Shown one piece after another: positions 1-7,766 of a stretch of 64,000 bases of DNA (position 1 is its first letter; each line of letters opens with the position of its first letter). The notes below the pieces were generated by a model, which was not told where the DNA came from, did not search any database, and saw only the letters and a list, made by a program, of their open reading frames with translations. The position numbers were made by a program, and so were the translations under genes. The stretch is from an uncultured Alistipes sp. (GTDB lineage: Bacteria > Bacteroidota > Bacteroidia > Bacteroidales > Rikenellaceae). The stretch lies in contig UQUQ01000003.1 in assembly GCA_900544265.1 (NCBI GenBank), positions 1 through 64,000 on the forward strand. Reading direction: 5' to 3'.

Positions 1-145
1 AGGAAATCTCCAACGTGCTTTTTCGACCAATTTATGTCCCGAAATTTGATGTATTCAAATTTTTGTCATGTACTTAGCAGATTTATAAAAAATTTCGATC
101 AATCAAACGTTTTTTGTTCATTTTCCCCATTTTTTTCGCACAAAT

Positions 146-186
146 GACGACAGCGGTACTCCGGAGGGAGGAGTACCGCTGTCGTC
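146..186 (-). terminator. Perfect 17-bp hairpin downstream of the thioesterase gene
   Basis: A perfect inverted repeat (arms 146-162 and 170-186, 7-nt loop) begins 20 bp past the stop codon of the minus-strand thioesterase gene. On the minus strand the stem is followed by AUUUGUG, a weak U tract, so it is either an imperfect intrinsic terminator or an mRNA 3'-end stabiliser. The AT-rich stretch at 1-145 shows no gene. Confidence 0.55.
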
Positions 187-206
187 CTTGCAGGCGGTTC
201 GGGCCG

Positions 207-935
207 CTATTTCCACTCGAAACCGGCGCGCACGGCCGCAACCCCCGGCTCGCCGCACACCTCGAAGAGTGCCGAGCGTTCGTGCAGTTCGCAGCCGACC
301 GTCAGCGTCTGTCCGTAGCGGCACTCCTTCAGGAAATGGATGTCGAGCCGCACGGGGGCCGGCGACGAGATGAGCTCCAGCGGCAGCATGTCGCACATCA
401 TCTCGATGTAGCGCATCGTGTTGACATGGCGGTTGAAGTCGATGTCGCTGTAGACGACGCGGTGCTCCATGCGCTGCGTCGGCGTCACCGAACGGATCTT
501 GCGGGGCTTCTCGGCGGGCGACGGCGCCGCAACGATGGCCTCCGAATGGGCCTGCCCGACCCACGAGAGGTCGACGGCCGCCCGGCTCCGCAGGTCGATC
601 ATGGCCCACTGCGAGACGGCGCGCCCGAACTCATGCCCGGCGGCATCCGTAAGCGTGAAGTTTCGCGTCGAGAGGACGCGGCCGTAGTCGCTGATCCAGG
701 TTGCCACGGTGTAGTCGGTATACTGCTCGGGGCGGCTGTCGAACTCGACGGCCATGCGCGAGAGGACCCACGAATGGTTGTCGGCATTCAGGACGTCGAC
801 ACCGAAGCCCTTGCCGTGGGCGTCGATGCCCGCCACATTGAGGATCACCGAGCCCAGCGACGCGATCGTCGCCCGCAACGTGAAGTCCACCTCCTGGGGT
901 TCGACCCGGAACTGGTAAAGGGATTTTTCTGCCAT
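207..935 (-). CDS. Acyl-ACP thioesterase
   Basis: This 242-residue protein is a FatA/FatB-like acyl-[acyl carrier protein] thioesterase. It hydrolyses acyl-ACP to release free fatty acids in the cytoplasm. Two hot-dog halves are visible, about residues 1-130 and 150-242. The second carries DIDFNRHVN (165-172), matching the N-x-H-V-N active-site signature of plant and bacterial acyl-ACP thioesterases. Start: an in-frame ATG at 935 gives MAEKSLYQF. An upstream non-conserved extension was rejected because it would run into the -7 box at 966-973. It is a single-gene unit ending in a strong hairpin. Acyl chain-length preference cannot be read from the sequence. Confidence 0.88.
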   Translation of the reverse strand: MAEKSLYQFRVEPQEVDFTLRATIASLGSVILNVAGIDAHGKGFGVDVLNADNHSWVLSRMAVEFDSRPEQYTDYTVATWISDYGRVLSTRNFTLTDAAGHEFGRAVSQWAMIDLRSRAAVDLSWVGQAHSEAIVAAPSPAEKPRKIRSVTPTQRMEHRVVYSDIDFNRHVNTMRYIEMMCDMLPLELISSPAPVRLDIHFLKECRYGQTLTVGCELHERSALFEVCGEPGVAAVRAGFEWK

Positions 936-965
936 GATTTTCCGTATTTGATTTATCCGCTCCGG

Positions 966-973
966 CAAAGATA
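966..973 (-). promoter_or_regulatory. -7 box, thioesterase gene
   Basis: Reads TATCTTTG on the minus strand, an exact match to the Bacteroidetes TAnnTTTG box. It lies 30 bp upstream of the chosen ATG. No clear TTG is seen at the -33 position. Confidence 0.65.
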
Positions 974-1040
974 CGAATTTTTATCGAGACCCGAATCCCC
1001 GCTGCCCGAAGCTCCGCCAAGCGGACAGGAACACTCCCTG

Positions 1041-1547
1041 TCAGAACAGTCGGGGAACAGGCTGCACGGAGACCAGCGCCGCAGGATGGAGGTTCCACAC
1101 CTCGCGTCCGCGCATGAGGGCCCGCCGCACGGTGTACTGCGTGCCGCCCGCCGAGCCGTCGTACCACGCAACCAGCAGCGCGGCCCGGTCGACCAGGCAG
1201 TTGTTGCGCACGGCATAGCAGCCGCGGTGGTAGCCGCGGGCAAGGGTCACCGCCTCGTCCGCCGCCGCGACGATCCGTCGGAAGCGCAGCTGCTCGGCTG
1301 CCGGAAAGCGCAGCTCCTGCCCCGCAAACGGAATGACGGCCACGAGCCGCAGCTCCGCGCACTCGGCGCGGCACGCCAGCACGGCCTCGGCCGCCGCAAG
1401 GTCAAACCCAAGCGCCATGCCCGAAAGAAAGGTCCGCATTCCCCGCGCGTAGAGCTGCCGCACCGCGTCGCGCAACAGCGCATCCGCCTCGCCGCCGTAG
1501 GTCCGGTGGCCCGTAAACGAAACCGTGGTATGGAGCTCTCCGATCAT
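1041..1547 (-). CDS. SLOG-family (YpsA/DUF1273-like) protein
   Basis: A 168-residue Rossmann-like protein of the SLOG superfamily, closest in pattern to YpsA/DUF1273. Visible motifs are SFTGHR (10-15), SGMALGFD (42-49), RNNCLVD (114-120) and GGTQYT (134-139). These correspond to the nucleotide- or ligand-binding loops of the family. Biochemical function is unknown for most members; some SLOG proteins sense nucleotide-derived signals. The ATG at 1547 is the only start that keeps the conserved SFTGHR strand while remaining downstream of a very good promoter. That promoter leaves only 5 nt before the ATG, so the mRNA is probably leaderless. It diverges from the ytxH-like gene. Nothing adjacent suggests a defence role. 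Confidence 0.75.
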   Translation of the reverse strand: MIGELHTTVSFTGHRTYGGEADALLRDAVRQLYARGMRTFLSGMALGFDLAAAEAVLACRAECAELRLVAVIPFAGQELRFPAAEQLRFRRIVAAADEAVTLARGYHRGCYAVRNNCLVDRAALLVAWYDGSAGGTQYTVRRALMRGREVWNLHPAALVSVQPVPRLF

Positions 1548-1552
1548 TCGGT

Positions 1553-1583
1553 CAAAGATAGCGCTTTGGCCCGGACTTTGCAA
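1553..1583 (-). promoter_or_regulatory. Promoter of the SLOG gene (leaderless arrangement)
   Basis: On the minus strand TTG (1583-1581) is followed after 20 nt by TATCTTTG (1560-1553), a complete Bacteroidetes -33/-7 pair. Only ACCGA separates the -7 box from the ATG at 1547, so transcription should start at or beside the A of the start codon. Confidence 0.7.
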
Positions 1584-1617
1584 GCCGTTCCCGTACATTC
1601 AATAAAGTATCACGCGT

Positions 1618-1827
1618 ATGAAAAACACAGGAATCGTCATTGCCTCGCTCGTGGGCGGCATGATCCTCGGGTCGGCCCTCACGATGCTCTTCACACCACA
1701 GTCGGGCGCCGACCTGCGCCGTCAGATCCGCGACCTGCTCGACAACGAGGTCGAAAAACTCCGCGACAAGGTCGGACAGGTCGAGGAGATGATCGAGGAG
1801 GCCCGCTGCCGATGCGAGGAGAAGTGA
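1618..1827 (+). CDS. YtxH-domain small membrane protein
   Basis: A 69-residue protein with one N-terminal membrane segment (about residues 5-25), followed by FTPQSGADLRRQIRD and a charged helix predicted to be coiled coil. This is the layout of YtxH (gas-vesicle-like) proteins, which are small envelope or stress-associated proteins of unclear function. The start ATG at 1618 is unambiguous. Its last 16 nt overlap the start of the next membrane-protein gene, so the two are probably translationally coupled. Confidence 0.75.
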   Translation: MKNTGIVIASLVGGMILGSALTMLFTPQSGADLRRQIRDLLDNEVEKLRDKVGQVEEMIEEARCRCEEK

Positions 1828-2216
1828 TCCCCCCGCAGTCCGGACGCGAAGAGCCAACGCCGGGACGCTTCGTCGTCGCACTGCTTCTCTTCGTGCTGCT
1901 GGCCGCGACGTGTCTGCTGCTGTTGCTCGCGGCACTGGTCTTCTGGCTCGCGATGCTCACCGGCTCGATGGCCGCGGCGGCGCTCATCGGCGGCGGCGCC
2001 TGCCTTCTGCTGGCCGTTGTGGTGTGGCTCGCGGCGCTGCGCGAACCGCTCGCCCGCATCGGAGAGCGGCTCGAAACCGTCTATGAGGTGGCCCGCACCG
2101 CCCGCGAAGGCTACCGCTGGATCACCGCGAAGGTCCTGCCGCTGCTGGCCCTCTTCAGCCTCCGGCCGCGACCGCAAGAGCCGCGTCACACGGAGCCTCA
2201 CCGCGGGAAAGCATGA
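1812..2216 (+). CDS. Holin-X-like two-helix membrane protein
   Basis: A 134-residue protein with two long hydrophobic segments (about residues 20-45 and 50-72) and a short basic C-terminal tail. It resembles the Phage_holin_3_6 (holin-X) type of membrane protein often found beside YtxH genes. No phage genes are nearby, so a role in lysis is unlikely. The start at 1812 overlaps the ytxH-like gene by 16 nt in another frame. A strong terminator follows at 2256-2290. The fold assignment rests on topology and neighbourhood only. Confidence 0.6.
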   Translation: MRGEVIPPQSGREEPTPGRFVVALLLFVLLAATCLLLLLAALVFWLAMLTGSMAAAALIGGGACLLLAVVVWLAALREPLARIGERLETVYEVARTAREGYRWITAKVLPLLALFSLRPRPQEPRHTEPHRGKA

Positions 2217-2255
2217 AGGAGTAAGGCGGCAGCACGGGTCGCCACCAAACGAGAA

Positions 2256-2290
2256 GCGTCCGGAGCGCAACCTGCTCCGGACGCTTTTTT
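2256..2290 (+). terminator. Intrinsic terminator
   Basis: An 11-bp GC-rich stem (2256-2266 with 2274-2284), a 7-nt loop and six T residues end the ytxH/holin-like pair. Confidence 0.9.
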
Positions 2291-2328
2291 CCGTCTTCAC
2301 CGCAGCGATGCGGGACGCATGCGGGACG

Positions 2329-3069
2329 TCAATAGAGGAATTCGACGCGGACCTCCGTGTAGCTCTCGCCGACACGCAGCCGCAGGGTCGCCTGGTGGGT
2401 ATAGCTGCCTCCGGGCCAGTCAAGCAGCTTGAAGACCAGCCGGCGGCCCTGTTTCTCGCACGAGAGGTACCCCTGCCCGTCGAAATCGGCCTCGAAATCA
2501 TCCCCGGGCAGCGTGACGGAGACAGTATCCCCGAGCGCCTTCGACGTGCAGTCCAGCACGTAGGGCGTCGAGCCCCACGCGGGCAGCCAGTAGTTCCGGG
2601 GCTGCGCGACGGTGAACTTCACGACGGCGCCCAGGCTGTTTTCCGAGGCATCCTCGAGCAGCTCCGTCACATAGAACTTCAGGTAGTTGACACCCAGATC
2701 GGGATCGAGCGACATGGCCGTGGCCTGCGACGGGAAGCGCCGCACGGCAGCGCCCCGCACGGCCACATAGCCGTACCCGGTTTTCACGGCGACCTGCGGC
2801 GCGGGGTTCTTCAGCGTCGAGGCCTTGACGGCACCCAGCCCCGACAGGCGGCCCAGCATGAAGAGCTGGCAGCTGGACGGGCTCACGAAGTTCCCGGCAT
2901 TGTCGATATAGATGTCCGAATCGGAGAGGAGCGTCTGTCCGTTCTCCTCGTTGTACATGTTCAGTATGGCGGTTCCGTCGGGATCGCCGGGGATTTCATC
3001 CTTGGAGCAGGAGGCTGCGCCCAACACACATGCCGATAGCAGGATCGGCAAAAACAGTTTTTTCATCAT
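2329..3069 (-). CDS. Secreted lipoprotein (DUF5036-like)
   Basis: A 246-residue lipoprotein of unknown function. The signal peptide ends at a lipobox (LGAAS before Cys21), so the protein should be lipid-anchored in the envelope. The opening GTAILNMYNEENGQTLL, followed by DIYIDNAGNF, resembles the DUF5036 family of Bacteroidales lipoproteins; this is from memory and should be taken as tentative. The rest looks beta-rich. Start: an ATG at 3069, with a second ATG at 3066 and a GTG at 3072 also possible. It is a single gene with its own -7 box at 3123-3130. Confidence 0.7.
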   Translation of the reverse strand: MMKKLFLPILLSACVLGAASCSKDEIPGDPDGTAILNMYNEENGQTLLSDSDIYIDNAGNFVSPSSCQLFMLGRLSGLGAVKASTLKNPAPQVAVKTGYGYVAVRGAAVRRFPSQATAMSLDPDLGVNYLKFYVTELLEDASENSLGAVVKFTVAQPRNYWLPAWGSTPYVLDCTSKALGDTVSVTLPGDDFEADFDGQGYLSCEKQGRRLVFKLLDWPGGSYTHQATLRLRVGESYTEVRVEFLY

Positions 3070-3122
3070 CACCTTGTTTTTATTTTATCAGACTGCACAC
3101 GGTACGGGATCCGTACCGGCGG

Positions 3123-3130
3123 CAAAGATA
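3123..3130 (-). promoter_or_regulatory. -7 box, lipoprotein gene
   Basis: TATCTTTG on the minus strand, 53 bp upstream of the ATG. It lies next to a run of C residues at 3141-3149. Confidence 0.6.
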
Positions 3131-3167
3131 GATAAAAATTCCCCCCCCCAAAAAAAGTTTCACCACG

Positions 3168-3200
3168 AAAAAAAGCGGCCCCGCGCATGCGGAGCCGCCC
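3168..3200 (-). terminator. Terminator of the rubrerythrin gene
   Basis: On the minus strand a GC-rich hairpin with GGGCGGCTCCGC pairing to GCGGGGCCGCT is followed by seven U residues, 29 bp past the rubrerythrin stop. Confidence 0.85.
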
Positions 3201-3228
3201 CTTGTCATACGATGTTCCCTGCGGGCGA

Positions 3229-3783
3229 TTATTTGCCGAAGTAACGCTTGTAGAGGCCCTCGAAGCCCTTGCCGTGGCGTGCTTCGTCCTTGGCCATCTC
3301 GTGTACGGTATCGTGCACGGCGTCGAGGTTCTCCTCCTTGGCCAGGCGGGCCAGGCGCATCTTGTCCTCGCAGGCACCGCACTCGGCGTTCATGCGCTTG
3401 TAGAGGTTGGTCTTCGTGTCCCAAACCACCTCGCCGATCAGCTCGGCGAACTTCGAGGCGTGCTCGGCCTCCTCCCAGGCGTAACGCTTGTAGGCCTCGG
3501 CGATCTCGGGATAGCCCTCACGGTCGGCCTGACGGCTCATGGCCAGGTACATGCCCACCTCGGTGCACTCGCCCATGAAGTGGTTCTGCAGACCCTCCCA
3601 GAGCTCCTTGCTGGCGCCCTTGCCGTCACCGAGCTTGTGAACGGTGACGAAATCGAGGTTGCCCTCCTCTTCGACAACTTCTACGAACTTGTCTTTGCCT
3701 GCCTTGCAGAGCGGGCACTGCTCGGGAGCCTCGGGACCTTCGTGAATGTACCCGCATACGGTACAACGCCATTTCTTTGCCAT
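3229..3783 (-). CDS. Reverse-type rubrerythrin (NADH peroxidase)
   Basis: A 184-residue rubrerythrin with the domains in reversed order. An N-terminal rubredoxin iron site (Cys7, Cys10, Cys23, Cys26) precedes a ferritin-like di-iron four-helix bundle. Carboxylate/His ligands are visible as E72 and E75, E105-x2-H108 and E167-x2-H170. Rubrerythrins reduce hydrogen peroxide in the cytoplasm of anaerobes using electrons from NAD(P)H-linked donors. The gene is monocistronic with a consensus -7 box and a strong terminator, consistent with a highly expressed oxidative-stress gene. The start ATG at 3783 sits directly before the rubredoxin motif. Confidence 0.93.
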   Translation of the reverse strand: MAKKWRCTVCGYIHEGPEAPEQCPLCKAGKDKFVEVVEEEGNLDFVTVHKLGDGKGASKELWEGLQNHFMGECTEVGMYLAMSRQADREGYPEIAEAYKRYAWEEAEHASKFAELIGEVVWDTKTNLYKRMNAECGACEDKMRLARLAKEENLDAVHDTVHEMAKDEARHGKGFEGLYKRYFGK

Positions 3784-3834
3784 AATCTTGTAATGTTTAA
3801 TGTTTTGTGTGGTTGATGTTCATTTTCTACACTG

Positions 3835-3842
3835 CAAATATA
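3835..3842 (-). promoter_or_regulatory. -7 box, rubrerythrin gene
   Basis: TATATTTG on the minus strand, an exact TAnnTTTG match giving a leader of roughly 45 nt. Confidence 0.7.
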
Positions 3843-3913
3843 GCAAATCGCCGCGAAGTTCGGATAAAAAAACGATTGTCTTTTTTTATGCAACGATAGG
3901 CTGCGCTTATGAC

Positions 3914-4840
3914 TCAACTCCGGCGGTCGATCACCTCCTCGACGAGCGCCACGTCCGTCGCGTCCTTCACCAGCACGCGCTTCTGCGCATCGAGCAGATA
4001 GAGCGACGGAATGGCCGACAGGTCGTAGAGTCCCTTCTCGCGCAGCACGCAGCCGTCGTCGTAGGCGTTGATCCACGAAGCGGGAATCTGCTCCCGGTAG
4101 GCGCGCCATTCGTCGAGATTCTCGTCGGGATAGAGCGCCAGCACGCGCAGCCGCCCGTGCTCGATCAGCTCCGTGAGCATCGGCGAGGCCGAGATCGCCT
4201 CGCGGATCTCGCGGCACATCGGGCAGCCGGGGTTGTTGATGAACAGCAGCACGTACTCCGCCCGAAGGCCGTAGAGCGAGCCCGTGGCACCCGACGCAAG
4301 CGTGTAGCGGAAGTCGTTGGCCTGCTCTCCGATGCGGTTCTGCGACGCGAGCGAGAGGCGGTACTCGGGCGCGAGCCGCTCGTATTCGTCGTACCACGGG
4401 CTGGACAGCTGCGCCCGCAGCACGGGAATGTAGAATTCGTCGTTGCGCAGCGGCGAATTGGGATCGCCCAGCACCCGATCGGCCAGCATGGCGAAGTAGT
4501 CGAGCATGGGGCGCGACACGGCGGCGCGCCGCATGAGCGAATCCATCGGCGCACCGTCGGTCGGGGCCGAGAAGAGCAGCTGCACGTACCGGGCGTAGGC
4601 CTCGAAGAGCTGCAGCGTGTCGGCCCGGGCGAGGAACGCCGTGTCGGCGAAGTCGAAGTTGTCCCAGTAGTGCCAGCGGAGCCATTCGACCCGCTCCTCG
4701 GGGGCAAGGGCCGCGGGGGCGATCGCCGGGAGGAAGACGGCCGGCGTTTCGGCCGTCGCCACTGCGGGACGGCGCGGTGCACGGCCGCCGCACGCCGCAA
4801 GGCCGACGGCCGCAAGAATCAGAACCAGTGTCCGGTACAT
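3914..4840 (-). CDS. DUF5106-like thioredoxin-fold lipoprotein
   Basis: A 308-residue envelope lipoprotein. A lipobox (VGLAA before Cys17) follows a short signal peptide. An alpha-helical N-terminal region (about 45-170) is of the DUF5106 type common in Bacteroidales. The C-terminal thioredoxin fold carries a PGCPMC redox motif (Cys206 and Cys209) and a cis-proline segment AIPSLYLLD. A periplasmic thiol-disulfide role is likely; the partner is unknown. The ATG at 4840 is chosen because it begins the signal peptide and lies just downstream of a consensus -7 box. It diverges from gadC. Confidence 0.78.
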   Translation of the reverse strand: MYRTLVLILAAVGLAACGGRAPRRPAVATAETPAVFLPAIAPAALAPEERVEWLRWHYWDNFDFADTAFLARADTLQLFEAYARYVQLLFSAPTDGAPMDSLMRRAAVSRPMLDYFAMLADRVLGDPNSPLRNDEFYIPVLRAQLSSPWYDEYERLAPEYRLSLASQNRIGEQANDFRYTLASGATGSLYGLRAEYVLLFINNPGCPMCREIREAISASPMLTELIEHGRLRVLALYPDENLDEWRAYREQIPASWINAYDDGCVLREKGLYDLSAIPSLYLLDAQKRVLVKDATDVALVEEVIDRRS

Positions 4841-4864
4841 CTCAACAGTTTTTGTGTCCGAAGG

Positions 4865-4872
4865 CAAAGATA
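4865..4872 (-). promoter_or_regulatory. -7 box, thioredoxin-fold lipoprotein gene
   Basis: TATCTTTG on the minus strand, 24 bp before the ATG. The remaining 4873-4980 divergent region holds no clear -7 box for gadC. Confidence 0.65.
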
Positions 4873-4980
4873 CGTTTTTTCGGGAAGAATCCCGCATGGC
4901 GGCATTGCGAAAAGCATCCGGACGACGGATTTGCACGGTAGTTGCACCGGATAGGACGTCAAAACAAAAAATCAAACACT

Positions 4981-6654
4981 ATGGATGTAAAGAAAACCAC
5001 CGCAAGCACGGGTTTCAAGCTGAGTGTCATGACACTCGCCATCATGAACGTGACGGCGGTCGTGAGTCTGCGCGGATTGCCCGCCGAGGCGGTCTACGGG
5101 CTCTCGTCGGCCTTCTACTACCTGTTTGCCGCCATCGTCTTCCTGATTCCGACGGCCATGGTCGCCGCCGAACTCGCGGCGATGTTCTCCGACAAGCAGG
5201 GCGGCGTCTTCCGCTGGGTCGGCGAGGCCTTCGGTGCCCGCACGGGCTTCCTGGCCATCTGGCTGCAATGGATCGAGTCGACGATCTGGTACCCCACGGT
5301 GCTGACCTTCGGCGCCGTGTCGATCGCCTTCATCGGCACGAACGAACCGCACGACATGACGCTGGCCTCGAACAAGGTCTTCACGCTCGTCATGGTGCTG
5401 GCCATCTACTGGGTCGCCACCTTCATCGCGCTCAAGGGGCTCGGCTGGGTCGGCAAGATCAGCAAGTGGGGCGGCATGATCGGCACGATCATCCCCGCCG
5501 GACTGCTCATCCTGCTCGGCATCGTCTACATCGCCTCGGGAGGCCACAACAACATGGACCTCTCGCAGGGCTTCTTCCCCGACCTGAGCAAGCTCGACAA
5601 CCTCGTGCTGGCAAGCAGCATCTTCCTCTTCTACGCCGGCATGGAGATGATGGGCATCCACGTCATGGACGTAAAGAACCCCTCGCGCAACTACCCCCGG
5701 GCGATCATCATCGGATCGCTCGTGACGGTCTGCATCTTCGTGCTGGGCACCTTCTCGCTCGGGCTCATCATCCCGGCCAAGGACATCAGCCTCACGCAGT
5801 CGCTGCTCATCGGCTTCGACAACTACTTCCGCTACCTGCATGTCTCGTGGGCCGGGCCCGTCATTGCCGTGGCGCTGATGTTCGGCGTGCTGGCCGGCGT
5901 GCTCACCTGGGTGGCCGGTCCCTCGAAGGGTATCTTCGCCGTGGGCAAGGCGGGCTACCTGCCGCCCTTCTTCCAGAAGACCAACCGCATCGGCGTGCAG
6001 CGCAACATCCTGCTCATCCAGGGCGGCATCGTGACGCTGCTGGCGCTGCTCTTCGTCGTCATGCCTTCGGTGCAGTCCTTCTACCAGATCCTCTCGCAGC
6101 TCACCGTGCTGCTCTACCTGATCATGTACATGCTCATGTTCGCTGCGGCGATCGTCCTGCGCTACAGGATGAAGTCCGCACCGCGGCCCTTCCGCCTGGG
6201 CAAGGGCAGCGGCAACGGCGTGATGTGGCTGCTCGGCGCGATGGGCTTCGGCGGCTCGCTGCTGGCCTTCGTGTTGAGTTTCGTGCCGCCCGGACAGATC
6301 GCCACGGGCAGCAGCACCGTCTGGTTCTCGGTGCTCATCATCGGCTGTGTGATCGTGGTCGGCATCCCGTTCATCATCTATGCCATGCGCAAGCCCTCGT
6401 GGCGTGACCCGCAGGCCGCCGCCGAGTTCGCCCCCTTCCACTGGGAGACCCCGGCGGCCCCGACAACCCCGACAGCCCCGACAACTTCGACGGCTTCGTC
6501 CGCACGAACCGCTCCGGCCGCCCCGGCGTCACCGGCCCCATCGGCCGCTCCATCGCCGGCCCCATCGGCAGCCCCGGCCGCCGCTCCGAGGAAGGCACAA
6601 CCGAAGCCCGCTTCCGCCGGGAATCCGGGAAAAGAGAAACAACCGACCAAATAA
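4981..6654 (+). CDS. gadC: Glutamate:GABA antiporter-type APC permease
   Basis: A 557-residue amino-acid permease with about 12 membrane helices, related to GadC. GadC exchanges external glutamate (or glutamine) for intracellular GABA (or glutamate) and consumes protons in acid resistance. The N-terminal helix pattern with LRGLPAEAVYG is typical of Bacteroidetes GadC-like permeases. glsA follows 10 bp later, so import of glutamine and release of ammonia by the glutaminase is the likely joint function; no glutamate decarboxylase gene is in this window. Residues from about 490 to 557 form an unusual Ala/Pro/Thr-rich tail of degenerate PTAPTT- and PSAAP-like repeats, longer than a plain C-terminal plug. 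The start at 4981 is the ATG opening MDVKKTTA. Confidence 0.85.
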   Translation: MDVKKTTASTGFKLSVMTLAIMNVTAVVSLRGLPAEAVYGLSSAFYYLFAAIVFLIPTAMVAAELAAMFSDKQGGVFRWVGEAFGARTGFLAIWLQWIESTIWYPTVLTFGAVSIAFIGTNEPHDMTLASNKVFTLVMVLAIYWVATFIALKGLGWVGKISKWGGMIGTIIPAGLLILLGIVYIASGGHNNMDLSQGFFPDLSKLDNLVLASSIFLFYAGMEMMGIHVMDVKNPSRNYPRAIIIGSLVTVCIFVLGTFSLGLIIPAKDISLTQSLLIGFDNYFRYLHVSWAGPVIAVALMFGVLAGVLTWVAGPSKGIFAVGKAGYLPPFFQKTNRIGVQRNILLIQGGIVTLLALLFVVMPSVQSFYQILSQLTVLLYLIMYMLMFAAAIVLRYRMKSAPRPFRLGKGSGNGVMWLLGAMGFGGSLLAFVLSFVPPGQIATGSSTVWFSVLIIGCVIVVGIPFIIYAMRKPSWRDPQAAAEFAPFHWETPAAPTTPTAPTTSTASSARTAPAAPASPAPSAAPSPAPSAAPAAAPRKAQPKPASAGNPGKEKQPTK

Positions 6655-6664
6655 ACCGACAACC

Positions 6665-7648
6665 ATGACACCGAAAATCGACAGACAACACGTCGCACAG
6701 GCCCTGCGCGGGGCCTACGACCGAGTCAAGAACACGACCGGCGGCAAGAACGCCGACTACATCCCCTACCTGGCCAACGTCCCCTCGACGCTCTTCGGCA
6801 TCGCGGCCTGCCTGACCGACGGCACCGTCGTTGCCGTGGGCGACACGGAGTACCGCTTCGGCATCGAATCGGTCTCGAAGGTCCCGACGGCACTGCTGGC
6901 CATGCAGCAGTACGGAGCGCAGGAGGTGCTCGACCGCATCGGCGCCGACGCCACGGGGCTGCCATTCAACTCGATCATCGCCATCCTGCTCGAAAACGAC
7001 CATCCCTCGACGCCGCTGGTCAACGCCGGGGCCATCTCGGCCTGCTCGCTGATCAAGCCCGTGGGCGACCGCGACGGCAAGTGGCAGTCGATCCTCCGCT
7101 TCGTCGAGGCGCTCTGCGGTGCGCAGGTCGGGGTGATCGACGAGCTCTACCGTTCGGAGTCGGAGACCAACTTCAACAACCGCTCGATTGCCTGGCTGCT
7201 TAAGAACTACAACCGCATCTACGACGATCCCGACCTGTCGCTCGACCTCTACACGCGGCAGTGCTCGATCGGCATCACGGCCAAGGAGCTGGCGACCCTT
7301 GCGGCGACGATCGCTGCCGGAGGACGCAACCCGGTGACGGGCGAGGAGGTCTTCCGCGCGGAGCTGACGCCGAAGATCACCGCCATGATGGCCACCGTCG
7401 GCTTCTACGAGCATACGGGCGACTGGCTCTTCACGACGGGGCTCCCGGCCAAGACGGGGGTCGGCGGCGGCATCATGGGCGTCGTGCCGGGCGTCATGGG
7501 CGTGGCGGCCTTCGCCCCGCCGCTCGACCAGGCGGGCAACTCGGTGAAGGCCCAGCGGGCGCTGGCCGACATCGCCGCACAGCTCGGTCTCAACCTCTTC
7601 GACGCTCCCCGCGCCGCGGTACGCGAAGCGCAGGCCGCGAAGGCCTGA
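6665..7648 (+). CDS. glsA: Glutaminase A
   Basis: A 327-residue serine-dependent glutaminase of the beta-lactamase-like fold. It converts glutamine to glutamate and ammonia in the cytoplasm. The S-x-x-K catalytic pair is in ESVSKV (Ser69, Lys72). The conserved NAGAI and GGGIMGVVPG segments are present. Length is close to the usual 305-330. It starts 10 bp after gadC and the pair ends at a strong bidirectional terminator, so they form a two-gene operon. Ammonia production coupled to antiport is a known acid-resistance mechanism in enterobacteria and lactobacilli; its use here is inferred from the pairing. Confidence 0.92.
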   Translation: MTPKIDRQHVAQALRGAYDRVKNTTGGKNADYIPYLANVPSTLFGIAACLTDGTVVAVGDTEYRFGIESVSKVPTALLAMQQYGAQEVLDRIGADATGLPFNSIIAILLENDHPSTPLVNAGAISACSLIKPVGDRDGKWQSILRFVEALCGAQVGVIDELYRSESETNFNNRSIAWLLKNYNRIYDDPDLSLDLYTRQCSIGITAKELATLAATIAAGGRNPVTGEEVFRAELTPKITAMMATVGFYEHTGDWLFTTGLPAKTGVGGGIMGVVPGVMGVAAFAPPLDQAGNSVKAQRALADIAAQLGLNLFDAPRAAVREAQAAKA

Positions 7649-7708
7649 CCGGCGGGTCCGGCCGGCGGCTTCCCCTCCGGAGTGCCGGCCGGCTCCGGCT
7701 CCCGCAAC

Positions 7709-7749
7709 AAAAAAGGGCCTGCTTTCCCTCTGGAAGCAGGCCTTTTTTC
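7709..7749. terminator. Bidirectional terminator between glsA and the acyl-CoA dehydrogenase gene
   Basis: An A tract, a stem of AGGCCTGCTT type pairing with AAGCAGGCCT, and a T tract serve the two convergent transcripts. Confidence 0.92.
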
Positions 7750-7766
7750 AGAAATCCCGGCGGGGA

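Noticed and set aside
1041..1547. SLOG protein as part of an anti-phage system
   Set aside because: No effector, TIR, nuclease or pore gene is linked to it; the neighbours are housekeeping or small membrane proteins.
1618..2216. YtxH/holin-like pair as a prophage remnant
   Set aside because: No other phage genes, integrase or attachment repeats were seen; such pairs also occur on bacterial chromosomes.
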